Assembly: GCA_038232215.1 (NCBI GenBank)
Contig: JBBSIG010000089.1
Coordinates: 1 to 9,731 of the forward strand
Origin: JBBSIG01 sp038232215
GTDB taxonomy: Bacteria > Actinomycetota > Thermoleophilia > Gaiellales > Gaiellaceae
Length of the DNA: 9,731 nt
Reading direction: 5' to 3'
Positions 1 to 5,853 of the stretch are shown piece by piece. The translations under genes were made by a program, and so were the position numbers. Position 1 is the stretch's first letter, and each line of letters starts with the position of its first letter. The notes below the pieces were generated by a model that did no database searches, was not told the DNA's origin, and saw nothing but the letters and a program-made list of their open reading frames with translations.

Positions 1-295
1 GACGGGCGACCTGCGCTGGACCTACGCCTCGCCCGGCTCGATCCATGGCGCGCCGACCGTGATGGCGGGGCTCGTCTACTTCTCCACGTGCGGAACGTGC
101 GGCTCGCACGGCTCCCGCTACGCGAAGCTCGGGCCGCGCGGGACCTTCGCGCTCGACGCGCGCACGGGCAAGCTCGTGTGGACGTTCCCCGACGGGCAGT
201 ACTCGCCGATCGTCGCCGACGGCGAGCGCGTGTACCTGACCGGGCGCACGCGGCTCTACGCCCTGGTTCCGAGGAGACCGCGCACGATCAAGTAG
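1..295 (+). CDS. PQQ-like beta-propeller repeat protein, C-terminal fragment
   Basis: The reading frame is open from the left edge (first full codon at base 2) to a TAG at 293-295, giving the last 97 residues of a protein that begins outside the window. It contains blades of the PQQ-dehydrogenase/BamB type: an LRWTYASPGSIHGAPTV segment, then FALDARTGKLVWTF, YSPIVADGERVYL and a final LYAL strand. The pattern 'LD..TGKLVW.F ... SP.VADG.VY' is the established signature of these propeller repeats. An insert with CGTCG between two blades (about residues 30-45) could be a small redox or metal site, but that is a guess. No catalytic residues are visible, so a structural or binding role outside the membrane is as likely as an enzyme. 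The next gene starts 15 bases downstream on the same strand, which suggests co-transcription. Confidence 0.8.
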   Translation, partial: TGDLRWTYASPGSIHGAPTVMAGLVYFSTCGTCGSHGSRYAKLGPRGTFALDARTGKLVWTFPDGQYSPIVADGERVYLTGRTRLYALVPRRPRTIK

Positions 296-309
296 CGTCG
301 GCGCCCGAG

Positions 310-990
310 ATGCGCTGGGCACCCTCTGCGATCGTCCTCCTCCTACTCGCCGCAACCGCCTTCGCCTTCGTGTCCACGGAGCGGAGGAAGCTCGAGCGCA
401 ACCCGATTGTCGTGAACGAGATCGAGCGGACGCTGTCGCCGGTCTGCAACTGCGCCACGCGCACGGCTCTGATCGACCTGCGCCTGCGAAAGCCCGACAC
501 GGTGTCGCTCCAGATCGCCGACGACTCGGGGCGGGTCGTACGGACCCTCGTGGAGCGGCGGCGGGTGAGCGGGCTCAGCGTGCGCTGGAACGGGCGGGAC
601 GACGCCGGAAGGCTTCTCGGCGACGGGACGTACCAGCCGAGGCTGCAGCTGCGGCGGGTCGAGCGCACCTTCTCGCTGCCGAACCCGATCGTGCTCGACA
701 CCCTCCCTCCCCGGGCGACGCTGGTGCGGGTGCGACCGCGAGTGCTGAGGCCCGGCCGGCGCCTCGTGGTCTCGTACAGCCTCAGCGAGCGCGCCCGCCC
801 GCTCCTCTACGTCGACGGCAGACGGCGCGTGCGAGGCAAGTTCCAGCGCCCGACGGGACAGCTCGAGTGGTTCGGCCAGGCGGGCGGGAAAGCGCTCCGG
901 CCGGGGCGCCACCTCGTCCAGCTCGCCGCGCGCGACCCGGCCGGCAACCTCGGGCCTAGGACACGGTCGGTGACGATCTGGCTTCGCTGA
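310..990 (+). CDS. Membrane-anchored or secreted protein with FlgD-type Ig-like domain
   Basis: This is a 226-residue protein. Residues 5-21 form one hydrophobic segment after MRW, acting as a signal peptide or anchor. Residues about 54-115 match the FlgD Ig-like fold: 'SGRVVRTL', then 'VRWNGRDDAGRLLGDGTY', the usual 'G.vVr.L ... W.G.D..G..v..G.Y' pattern. The second half (about 130-226) looks like another beta-sandwich, ending in 'ARDPAGNLGPRTRSVTIW'. A CNC pair (Cys46 and Cys48) precedes the first domain. The frame is open further upstream, to a potential start at base 88, but that part lies over the propeller gene and is arginine-rich, so I chose the ATG at 310, which begins directly before the hydrophobic segment. 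No good ribosome binding site is visible. The last 35 bases overlap the end of the convergent glycosyltransferase gene. Known FlgD-Ig domains serve in flagellar caps and in many unrelated surface proteins; nothing here indicates flagella. Confidence 0.75.
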   Translation: MRWAPSAIVLLLLAATAFAFVSTERRKLERNPIVVNEIERTLSPVCNCATRTALIDLRLRKPDTVSLQIADDSGRVVRTLVERRRVSGLSVRWNGRDDAGRLLGDGTYQPRLQLRRVERTFSLPNPIVLDTLPPRATLVRVRPRVLRPGRRLVVSYSLSERARPLLYVDGRRRVRGKFQRPTGQLEWFGQAGGKALRPGRHLVQLAARDPAGNLGPRTRSVTIWLR

Positions 991-2296
991 AGCGCTCGCT
1001 CGCGGCCAGCAGACACGCGAGCACGATGCCGGTGAGCGGCCAGACGAGGTACGAGTTCTGGAAGACGCGGCTGACGAAGAGCAGCACGAACATCGAGACC
1101 GCGAACCCCGCCGCGCCCGTCCAGAGCCGGCCCGAGCGTCGCGCCGCGACGAGCAGCCAGACGGTCACCGGGAGCCACACGAGCAGTGCGACGGGTACGA
1201 ACGGATACGCGCCGAAGCGATCGTCGATCACCCCCGAGCGGACGAGGAGGCCGGAGAGGCCATAGCCGATGATCCGGTACGTGCCCGTTCCGTAAGCGAT
1301 CGTGTCCCGCCAGAGCGCCCCCGGGCCGGCGACGAGAAACGGTAGAGAGCCCGCCGCGAGCACCCCCGCGAAGACGGCGCCTGCCCGCGCGAGCATCCGC
1401 CCGGGCACGTGGCGGACGACGAGCGCGACCGCGAGGAAGGGCAGCGCAACGAGCGCGAACTGCTTCAGCAGCACGGCCGTCGCGAGGCTCGCCGCCGCGA
1501 GCCCGTAGCGCGAGCGGGTGACGAGCGCGAACGCGAGCACGACGCAGAGCAGGCTCGGGGCGTCGGCCGTGCCGAACCACGCGGCGCGGACTGCGAGCGG
1601 ATTCGCGGCCAGGACGGCGCCGGCCGCGAGCCGCCACGCGAGCGGAGCGCGAATGGCGAGGGTTGCGAGGAAGACTCCGACCGTCGCCAGCAGCACGAAG
1701 AAGCGATAGTCGTCGAGCGGGCTCGGAAGGAGCCGCCAGGCGGCCGCCGTCTCGACTGTCCCCGGGAAGTAGGCGAAGTGGTCGAGGGCGACCTGCCGCC
1801 CCGGCCGGACGGAGCCGTCGAGGCTGTAGAAACGCTCGAGCCCCGAGCCGCGGTAGTCGCGCCCGTAGGGGTTGTGGCCGTGGAGGACGAGGTCCCCGCC
1901 GAGCTCGATCTGGTACGTGGAGTCGTTCGTGTAGAACCAGGGGGCGGTCGCCTGCCGGAGGCCGACCTGGAGGAGGACCGGCGGCACGAGGAGGAGCGCG
2001 AGCACGGAGAGGGCGAGCGCGACTCCGGCGCCCGCCCGCCAGGAGCGCACCCGCCACGTCGCCGCCGCGACAGCCGCGACGAGCAGGCCGGCCAGGACGG
2101 CGGGCGTGCGGACCACGTCCACGTCCCAGCCCCGGCCGGCCGCGCGCACGAGCGGGGCGAGCGCCCCGGTCGGGTCGACCGCGCCCGGTCGGAAGCGCCA
2201 CGGGTCCGAGCCGAGCTGCGGCTCGTTCACGGCGACGAGTACGCCGAGCGTCGCGAGTACGAGCCAGGCCCCGTTCCGGTCGAGCCGCTCTCTCAC
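956..2296 (-). CDS. GT-C fold membrane glycosyltransferase, GT87/DUF2029-like
   Basis: This is a 446-residue protein with about ten or more hydrophobic segments (for example residues 11-23, 64-80, 90-110, 200-215, 245-260, 280-295, 303-323, 367-384 and 398-408). The first large extracytoplasmic loop has 'NDSTYQIELGGDLVLHGHNPY' (124-144). An acidic residue followed by 'G..PY' is typical of GT-C enzymes that take sugars from polyprenyl-phosphate donors (GT87, GT39, DUF2029). Later landmarks are 'WFGTADAPSLL' (240-250), 'KQFALVALPFL' (278-288) and 'QNSYLVWPL' (413-421). It would act on the outer face of the cytoplasmic membrane, adding mannose or another sugar to a glycan or lipid; the sugar cannot be read from sequence. 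The GTG start at 2296 overlaps the upstream stop in GTGA and has AAGGA four bases before it. The 3' end overlaps the convergent FlgD-domain gene by 35 bases. The open frame extends far upstream, but only as an antisense-type shadow of the ligase gene. Confidence 0.75.
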   Translation of the reverse strand: MRERLDRNGAWLVLATLGVLVAVNEPQLGSDPWRFRPGAVDPTGALAPLVRAAGRGWDVDVVRTPAVLAGLLVAAVAAATWRVRSWRAGAGVALALSVLALLLVPPVLLQVGLRQATAPWFYTNDSTYQIELGGDLVLHGHNPYGRDYRGSGLERFYSLDGSVRPGRQVALDHFAYFPGTVETAAAWRLLPSPLDDYRFFVLLATVGVFLATLAIRAPLAWRLAAGAVLAANPLAVRAAWFGTADAPSLLCVVLAFALVTRSRYGLAAASLATAVLLKQFALVALPFLAVALVVRHVPGRMLARAGAVFAGVLAAGSLPFLVAGPGALWRDTIAYGTGTYRIIGYGLSGLLVRSGVIDDRFGAYPFVPVALLVWLPVTVWLLVAARRSGRLWTGAAGFAVSMFVLLFVSRVFQNSYLVWPLTGIVLACLLAASERFSEARSSPTVS

Positions 2297-3792
2297 GGAG
2301 TCCTTGCGACCTCGGCGGGTTGGGCCGGTACGGGGCGCTCGAGCCGTGTACGCGGCGCGGCGAGCGTGGAGCTCGCGGCGACCGCGAGGGCGAGCCACGT
2401 GATCGGGTCCTCGAAGAAGCCGCTGTAGAAGAGGGAGTGGACGAGGAGCGCGAGCAGGACGGCGCCGAGCGCCAGTCCGAGCGCGTCGTCCCGGCGCCAG
2501 ACCTCCGTGAGCAACCGAGCCGCACCGACGAGGAGGGCCGTGTAGGCGAGCAGGCCGAGGACCCCGAGCTCCGCCGCGACGGTCAGCGGCGTGGTGTGCG
2601 AGACGAAGCGCGGCGTGGAGCCGTACCGGTCGGACAGCCTCTGACTGGCCCGCGGCTGGGCGCCGATCCCCACCCCGGCGACGGGGTGGCGCACGAAGAC
2701 GCGGGCGGCCAGCTCGACGCGCCGGGAGCGGTCGCTCGTCACCCGCCGCGCGGAGTGGTCCCGCACCGTGGCCGCAAAGAGCCCGGCCCCGACGAGCACG
2801 ATCGCGGCGGCGACGACCGCGACCAGCCGGCGTGCGTCGCGGTCGCCGGCGACGGCCGTGACGCCGAGCGCGACGGCGACGAGGGCGACCATGCTCGACT
2901 GGGAGTACGAGAAGTAGAGGCCTGCCCAGAGCAGCGCGAGCAGCGCCGCCGCGAGCCACGGGCTCAGCCGCCGGCGCCAGAGCACGACGAGCAGAACTGC
3001 TGCGCCGAGTACGAGCTGCCGTGCGTACAGGCTCGGGTCGCGGAAGAGCGAGGTGACCCTGAAGTACGAGGTGTAGGCGTTCGACACCTCGAGGTTCGGT
3101 GCGAAGAAGAGCAGGCGGTGCGTCTGAGCCTGCCAGATCCCGACCAGGGCGAAGAGCGAGGCGAGGGCGACGGCGATCACGGCGAGCGCCCGCGGCAGCC
3201 AGGGCGGAAACGGAGCACGCCCGACGACGCCGACGATCGTCGCGAAAGGGAGTAGGAAGAAGGCGAGCAGGTTCCGGCCCGCCTCGAGGTCGTCCGTCCA
3301 GAGGAGCGAGAGGCAGGCGAGCGCGAAGAAGATCGCCGCCGGCAGCGCGACTGCGCGCGGCAGCGCGGTCACCACCGCCCCGCGCGCGACGCGGAGGCAG
3401 AGCGCGAGCACGGCCACCCCCAGCACCGCATAGAGGGGCAGCAGGCGCCCGAGCTTGCCCGACTCGGCGACGGCGAGGAAGAAGCGATGGCTGCGATCGA
3501 AGTCGAGCGGCAGTCGAAACGGCGCCGCCGCGAGGACGAGCGGCGTCACGAGCGCCGGGTGGCGGGCGAGCGCGAGGGCTGCTCCGGCTGCGGCGAGGAG
3601 CGCCAGCAAGCCGGCCGCCAGCACGGCGGGTGACGGAGAGGAGTGGAGCGCGCGCTCGTTCAATCCCACCTCCGCCGCCGCGAGGAGCGCGAACCCGCCG
3701 AGCAGGGTCGAGCGGCGGCCGCTGAGGAGGATCAGGACGGCGCCGAGCGCCCCGACGACTGACGCGAGATGGGCCGTGTCCGAATGATCCAT
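2293..3792 (-). CDS. O-antigen ligase / Wzy-type polymerase family membrane protein
   Basis: This 499-residue protein is mostly transmembrane (roughly twelve segments). The family signature (Wzy_C, WaaL/Wzy) sits in the C-terminal half: 'SYSQSSMVALVAVALG' (295-310), then after a loop 'RHPVAGVGIGA' (368-378), then 'SHTTPLTVAAELGVLGLLAY' (398-417). In this family 'hP..GvG.g' and 'H...l....E.G..Gl..y' flank the large periplasmic loop; conserved Arg and His residues there are needed for transfer of glycan from undecaprenyl diphosphate. Here Arg367/Arg368, His369 and His399 are candidates. Ligase and polymerase cannot be told apart from sequence. A Gram-positive-like or monoderm host would favour polymerase or attachment to a lipid or protein. 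ATG 3792 is the first possible start, because an in-frame TAG lies 18 bases upstream. No strong ribosome binding site is seen. It is probably the first gene of a two-gene operon with the GT-C enzyme. Confidence 0.8.
   Translation of the reverse strand: MDHSDTAHLASVVGALGAVLILLSGRRSTLLGGFALLAAAEVGLNERALHSSPSPAVLAAGLLALLAAAGAALALARHPALVTPLVLAAAPFRLPLDFDRSHRFFLAVAESGKLGRLLPLYAVLGVAVLALCLRVARGAVVTALPRAVALPAAIFFALACLSLLWTDDLEAGRNLLAFFLLPFATIVGVVGRAPFPPWLPRALAVIAVALASLFALVGIWQAQTHRLLFFAPNLEVSNAYTSYFRVTSLFRDPSLYARQLVLGAAVLLVVLWRRRLSPWLAAALLALLWAGLYFSYSQSSMVALVAVALGVTAVAGDRDARRLVAVVAAAIVLVGAGLFAATVRDHSARRVTSDRSRRVELAARVFVRHPVAGVGIGAQPRASQRLSDRYGSTPRFVSHTTPLTVAAELGVLGLLAYTALLVGAARLLTEVWRRDDALGLALGAVLLALLVHSLFYSGFFEDPITWLALAVAASSTLAAPRTRLERPVPAQPAEVARTP
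2301..2305 (-). promoter_or_regulatory. Ribosome binding site for the GT-C glycosyltransferase
   Basis: On the minus strand AAGGA is followed by CTCC and then the GTG start at 2296, a near-ideal Shine-Dalgarno sequence with a four-base spacer. It lies inside the last codons of the upstream ligase gene. This decides the start within a frame that stays open for 1.6 kb upstream, and it fits translational coupling through the GTGA overlap. Confidence 0.65.
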
Positions 3793-3872
3793 GGAGGCTT
3801 CGGTGTCGCGCTAACACTAGACGGCTGATCGGAAAATCCGACCCACAAGCTCTTCGTGATACGACTCCGCGC
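3793..3872. promoter_or_regulatory. Divergent intergenic region with a short palindrome
   Basis: These 80 bases separate the divergently transcribed ligase (minus) and PIG-L deacetylase (plus) genes and must hold both promoters if the genes are transcribed from here. The region is visibly less GC-rich than its surroundings. A hyphenated palindrome TCGGA-AAA-TCCGA occupies 3829-3841, near the middle, and could be an operator or an AT-rich promoter element. Candidate -10 hexamers are TAGTGT on the minus strand (3819 to 3814) and TGATAC on the plus strand (3857-3862), but neither has a convincing -35 partner. The deacetylase start at 3873 has no ribosome binding site in front of it. Confidence 0.4.
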
Positions 3873-4508
3873 GTGATCGGCGCCTGGCAGCGGGTTCTCG
3901 TGCTCGCTCCGCACACGGACGACGGCGAGTTCGGCTGCGGCGGCACGATGGCGCGACTCGTCGAGGCCGGAGTCGACGTCCGCTACGTGGCCTTCTCGAT
4001 CGCGACGAAGTCGCTCCCGGAGGGATTCCCCCCGGACACGCTCGCGCGCGAGGTGCGCGAGGCGACGGCGGAGCTCGGGATCCCGCCCGAGCAACTGACC
4101 GTGCACGACTTCGAGGTGCGGACGTTCCCCGCGCGGCGCCAGGACATCCTGGAGCTCCTGATCGCGCTGTGGGAGGAGCTGCAGCCGGACGCCGTCTTCC
4201 AGCCGAGCCTGCACGACGTCCACCAGGATCACCAGGTCGTCGCCGCCGAGGGCCTCCGGGCGTTCAAGCGGACGACCATCCTCGGCTACGAGATTCCGTG
4301 GAACAACTTCGACTTCGCCTACCAGGCGTACTTCGCCCTCGGCCGCCCGCATCTCGAGCGCAAGACCGCGGCCCTCGCGCGCTACGCCTCCCAGCAGCAC
4401 CGCCGCTACGCCGACCCCGAGTACGTCTGGAACGTCGCACGCACGCACGGCATCAACGTGAACCGCGAGTACGCCGAGGTCTTCCAGGTGTACCGCGTGG
4501 TCGTCTGA
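3873..4508 (+). CDS. PIG-L / LmbE-family zinc-dependent N-deacetylase
   Basis: This is a 211-residue cytosolic protein with no signal or membrane segment. The N-terminal beta strand is followed by 'APHTDDGEFGCGGT' (12-25), the family's PH.DD...G.GGT motif, with His14, Asp16 and Asp17. 'HDVHQDH' (114-120) carries the second H.DH motif (His117, Asp119, His120). His14, Asp17 and His117 are the expected zinc ligands and Asp16 the general base, as known for MshB, BshB and GlcNAc-PI de-N-acetylase. The 'AEVFQVYRVVV' ending is also typical. The reaction is hydrolysis of an N-acetyl group from an amino-sugar substrate; the particular substrate is unknown, and it could act on a nucleotide- or lipid-linked sugar of this locus. 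The GTG at 3873 is the first possible start: no in-frame ATG, GTG or TTG exists in the intergenic region. The last 56 bases overlap the convergent lipoprotein gene. Confidence 0.88.
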   Translation: MIGAWQRVLVLAPHTDDGEFGCGGTMARLVEAGVDVRYVAFSIATKSLPEGFPPDTLAREVREATAELGIPPEQLTVHDFEVRTFPARRQDILELLIALWEELQPDAVFQPSLHDVHQDHQVVAAEGLRAFKRTTILGYEIPWNNFDFAYQAYFALGRPHLERKTAALARYASQQHRRYADPEYVWNVARTHGINVNREYAEVFQVYRVVV

Positions 4509-5148
4509 CTGGCCTTTCCGACCGTCGCTGTGGACGGCAGCGTCTCGTCCCGGCGAGTACCTTCCGCTCGGCCGGGGGAATCGGATCGTCCGGGTCGATC
4601 ACCGGCGCCACGTCGTTGAGCGAGCGGAGAGCGCGCAGAGCGCGCATCGGTAGGCCGGGGTCGGAGCCCTGGCCGCGGTAGAGCTTGACCTGAACGTGGT
4701 TCGTGAAGAGGACGGGTGCGCTGTCGATGGTGCCGACCGGCGCGCCGCGAACCTGACGCCTGCGCCAGATGGGCGCGCGTGCGACCGCGGCGAGGTGCGC
4801 GCAGAGAGGCTGGATCTGGAGCTGCAGCGGCGGCAACCACGACCCGCCTTCGAAGCCGAATGGGCCGTCCGGGTCGTCGATCTCGCACGTGCCGTAGACG
4901 AGCGAGACGAGCTCGCCGCCCCCGACCTCGACGTGCTCGAGGTCCCACTTCTCGAACCGCCGGCCGAGCCAGTAGAGCGGGTGGCGGTCGAACTCCCGTG
5001 CAGTCTCGATGTCGGGGTTCCCCTCCCCGACCGTCCGTGTCTTCCCGCAGCCCGATGCGACTACGACGACGACGGCGATCGCGACCACTGCGAGATGGCG
5101 CAGGCGAGTCGTTGTCTTGAGCCCGCTGCTATGCCACCTGCGGCTCAT
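4453..5148 (-). CDS. Small lipoprotein of unknown function, two conserved-looking cysteines
   Basis: This is a 231-residue protein. A basic n-region (MSRRW... to Arg17) is followed by a valine-rich h-region (19-31) and a lipobox-like 'VASGC', so Cys34 should be lipidated and the protein held on the outer face of the membrane. The mature part contains 'HPLYWLGRRFEKWDLEHV' (56-73), 'VSLVYGTCEI' (81-90), 'PPLQLQIQPLC' (106-116) and a short 'NHVQVKLYRG' strand (150-159). This 'YWLG..F ... v.YG.C ... PLq.Q...' arrangement resembles hypothetical lipoproteins I associate with high-GC actinobacteria. I do not know a function. The last 34 or so residues are arginine-rich and atypical (198-231), and the final 56 bases are antisense to the deacetylase gene; a frameshift or unusual stop position is possible. 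ATG 5148 was chosen because it precedes the signal peptide. No clear ribosome binding site is seen. Confidence 0.7.
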   Translation of the reverse strand: MSRRWHSSGLKTTTRLRHLAVVAIAVVVVVASGCGKTRTVGEGNPDIETAREFDRHPLYWLGRRFEKWDLEHVEVGGGELVSLVYGTCEIDDPDGPFGFEGGSWLPPLQLQIQPLCAHLAAVARAPIWRRRQVRGAPVGTIDSAPVLFTNHVQVKLYRGQGSDPGLPMRALRALRSLNDVAPVIDPDDPIPPAERKVLAGTRRCRPQRRSERPVRRPRGTPGRPRRTRGSR

Positions 5149-5251
5149 TCGACGAGAAGGGCCAGGGTTTGATCCGGCGGCATGCGACGCCGTCGGACGG
5201 GCCGAAGGGTCATGCAGGAGACGCTCGCCGCGGAGAGAGCCGCCGCCGGTG
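5149..5251. other. Intergenic gap with a weak inverted repeat
   Basis: This gap of 103 bases lies between the DJ-1-type gene and the lipoprotein gene, both on the minus strand. An inverted repeat CCGGCGGC / GCCGTCGG lies at 5174-5196 with a seven-base loop. Seven of eight positions pair, and the odd one is an A-C mismatch in the minus-strand transcript. No T-run follows, so it is not a standard terminator. No convincing promoter hexamers are seen. The gap is long enough to hold a separate promoter for the lipoprotein gene. Confidence 0.3.
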
Positions 5252-5842
5252 TCAAACGGGCGGCTCAGGGTCGTACTGGATCGTGCGCCGAACCTCTCGC
5301 GCCCGCTCGGGCGAGTGCAGTCTCGCCACGAGGTGCAGGGCCATGTCGATCCCCGCCGAGACACCTGCCGCCGTCACCACGTCCGTCTCGTCGACGAACC
5401 GCCGGTCGGCCCGCACCTGGATCTGGGCGCCGAGAGTGGCGAGGAGGTCGAGCGAGCCCCAGTGAGTGGTCGCCTGCCGCGCGTCGAGCAGTCCTGCGTC
5501 GGCGAGGACGAGCGACCCCGTGCAGACGCTCGTCAGGAGCGTTCCCGCAGCGGCGAGCCGGCGCAGGCGCTCGCGGATCGCCTCGTCGCCGAGCTGCGGT
5601 CGAGTTCCGCGTCCGCCGGGATAGACGAGGACGTCGAGGGGTCCCACGTCGGCCCACGCGCGGGCCGGCAGCACGCACAGACCCTTCGCGCAGGTCACGG
5701 GCTCGAGCGACTCGCCGACCGTGAAGATCTCGACGCCGTCGTCGGGCCAGTCGTGCGCCCAGGTCGCGAGCACCTCCCACGGGCCGGCGAAGTCGAGCTC
5801 CTCGGCCCCGTCGAACAGCGCGATCGCGATCCGCAGGCCCAT
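5252..5842 (-). CDS. DJ-1/PfpI family protein, isonitrile hydratase-like
   Basis: This is a 196-residue cytosolic protein with the class I glutamine amidotransferase-like fold. Key segments are 'FDGAEELDFAGPWEVL' (10-25), 'VLVYPGG' (71-77), the nucleophile elbow 'SVCTGSLVLADAGLLDAR' (105-122, nucleophile Cys107), 'ATTHW' (124-128) and 'GVSAGIDMAL' (160-169), ending in 'YDPEPPV'. From memory, Pseudomonas isonitrile hydratase (InhA) shares nearly the same SVCTGSLVL.AAGLL, ATTHW and G.(S/T)AGID.AL blocks and a Y.P.PP ending, but it is longer by about 30 residues at the C-terminus. InhA converts isonitriles to N-substituted formamides. Many relatives are uncharacterised or are the sensor domains of AraC-type regulators; no DNA-binding domain is present here. 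It starts 11 bases after the flippase stop, so it is probably in the same operon, with AGGG (5852-5855) as a modest ribosome binding site. The family is secure; the exact reaction is not. Confidence 0.85.
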   Translation of the reverse strand: MGLRIAIALFDGAEELDFAGPWEVLATWAHDWPDDGVEIFTVGESLEPVTCAKGLCVLPARAWADVGPLDVLVYPGGRGTRPQLGDEAIRERLRRLAAAGTLLTSVCTGSLVLADAGLLDARQATTHWGSLDLLATLGAQIQVRADRRFVDETDVVTAAGVSAGIDMALHLVARLHSPERAREVRRTIQYDPEPPV

Positions 5843-5853
5843 TCGCGACTACC

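Noticed and set aside
807..2525. 572-codon minus-strand frame overlapping the GT-C gene in another phase
   Set aside because: Arg/Pro/Ala-rich throughout, with no hydrophobic segments; it is a frame-shifted shadow of the membrane protein.
1409..3255. Long plus-strand open frames (339 and 530 codons) opposite the GT-C and ligase genes
   Set aside because: They are antisense shadows caused by extreme GC content: arginine/glycine/proline/glutamate-rich, without domains, while the minus strand shows clear membrane-protein patterns in the same interval.
2297..3946. Extending the GT-C enzyme upstream to a 996-residue protein
   Set aside because: The extension is an Arg-rich shadow of the ligase gene. 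A strong ribosome binding site and GTGA overlap mark the start at 2296.
4522..4537. Short hairpin CCGTC-n6-GACGG after the PIG-L stop as a terminator
   Set aside because: There are only five pairs and no T-run, and it lies inside the convergent lipoprotein coding region; such stems are expected by chance at this GC content.
5010..5120. GTCGTCGTCGTCGTA run in the lipoprotein signal region as a microsatellite
   Set aside because: It is a short valine-codon run in the signal peptide's hydrophobic core; four to five codons are not enough to claim a functional repeat.
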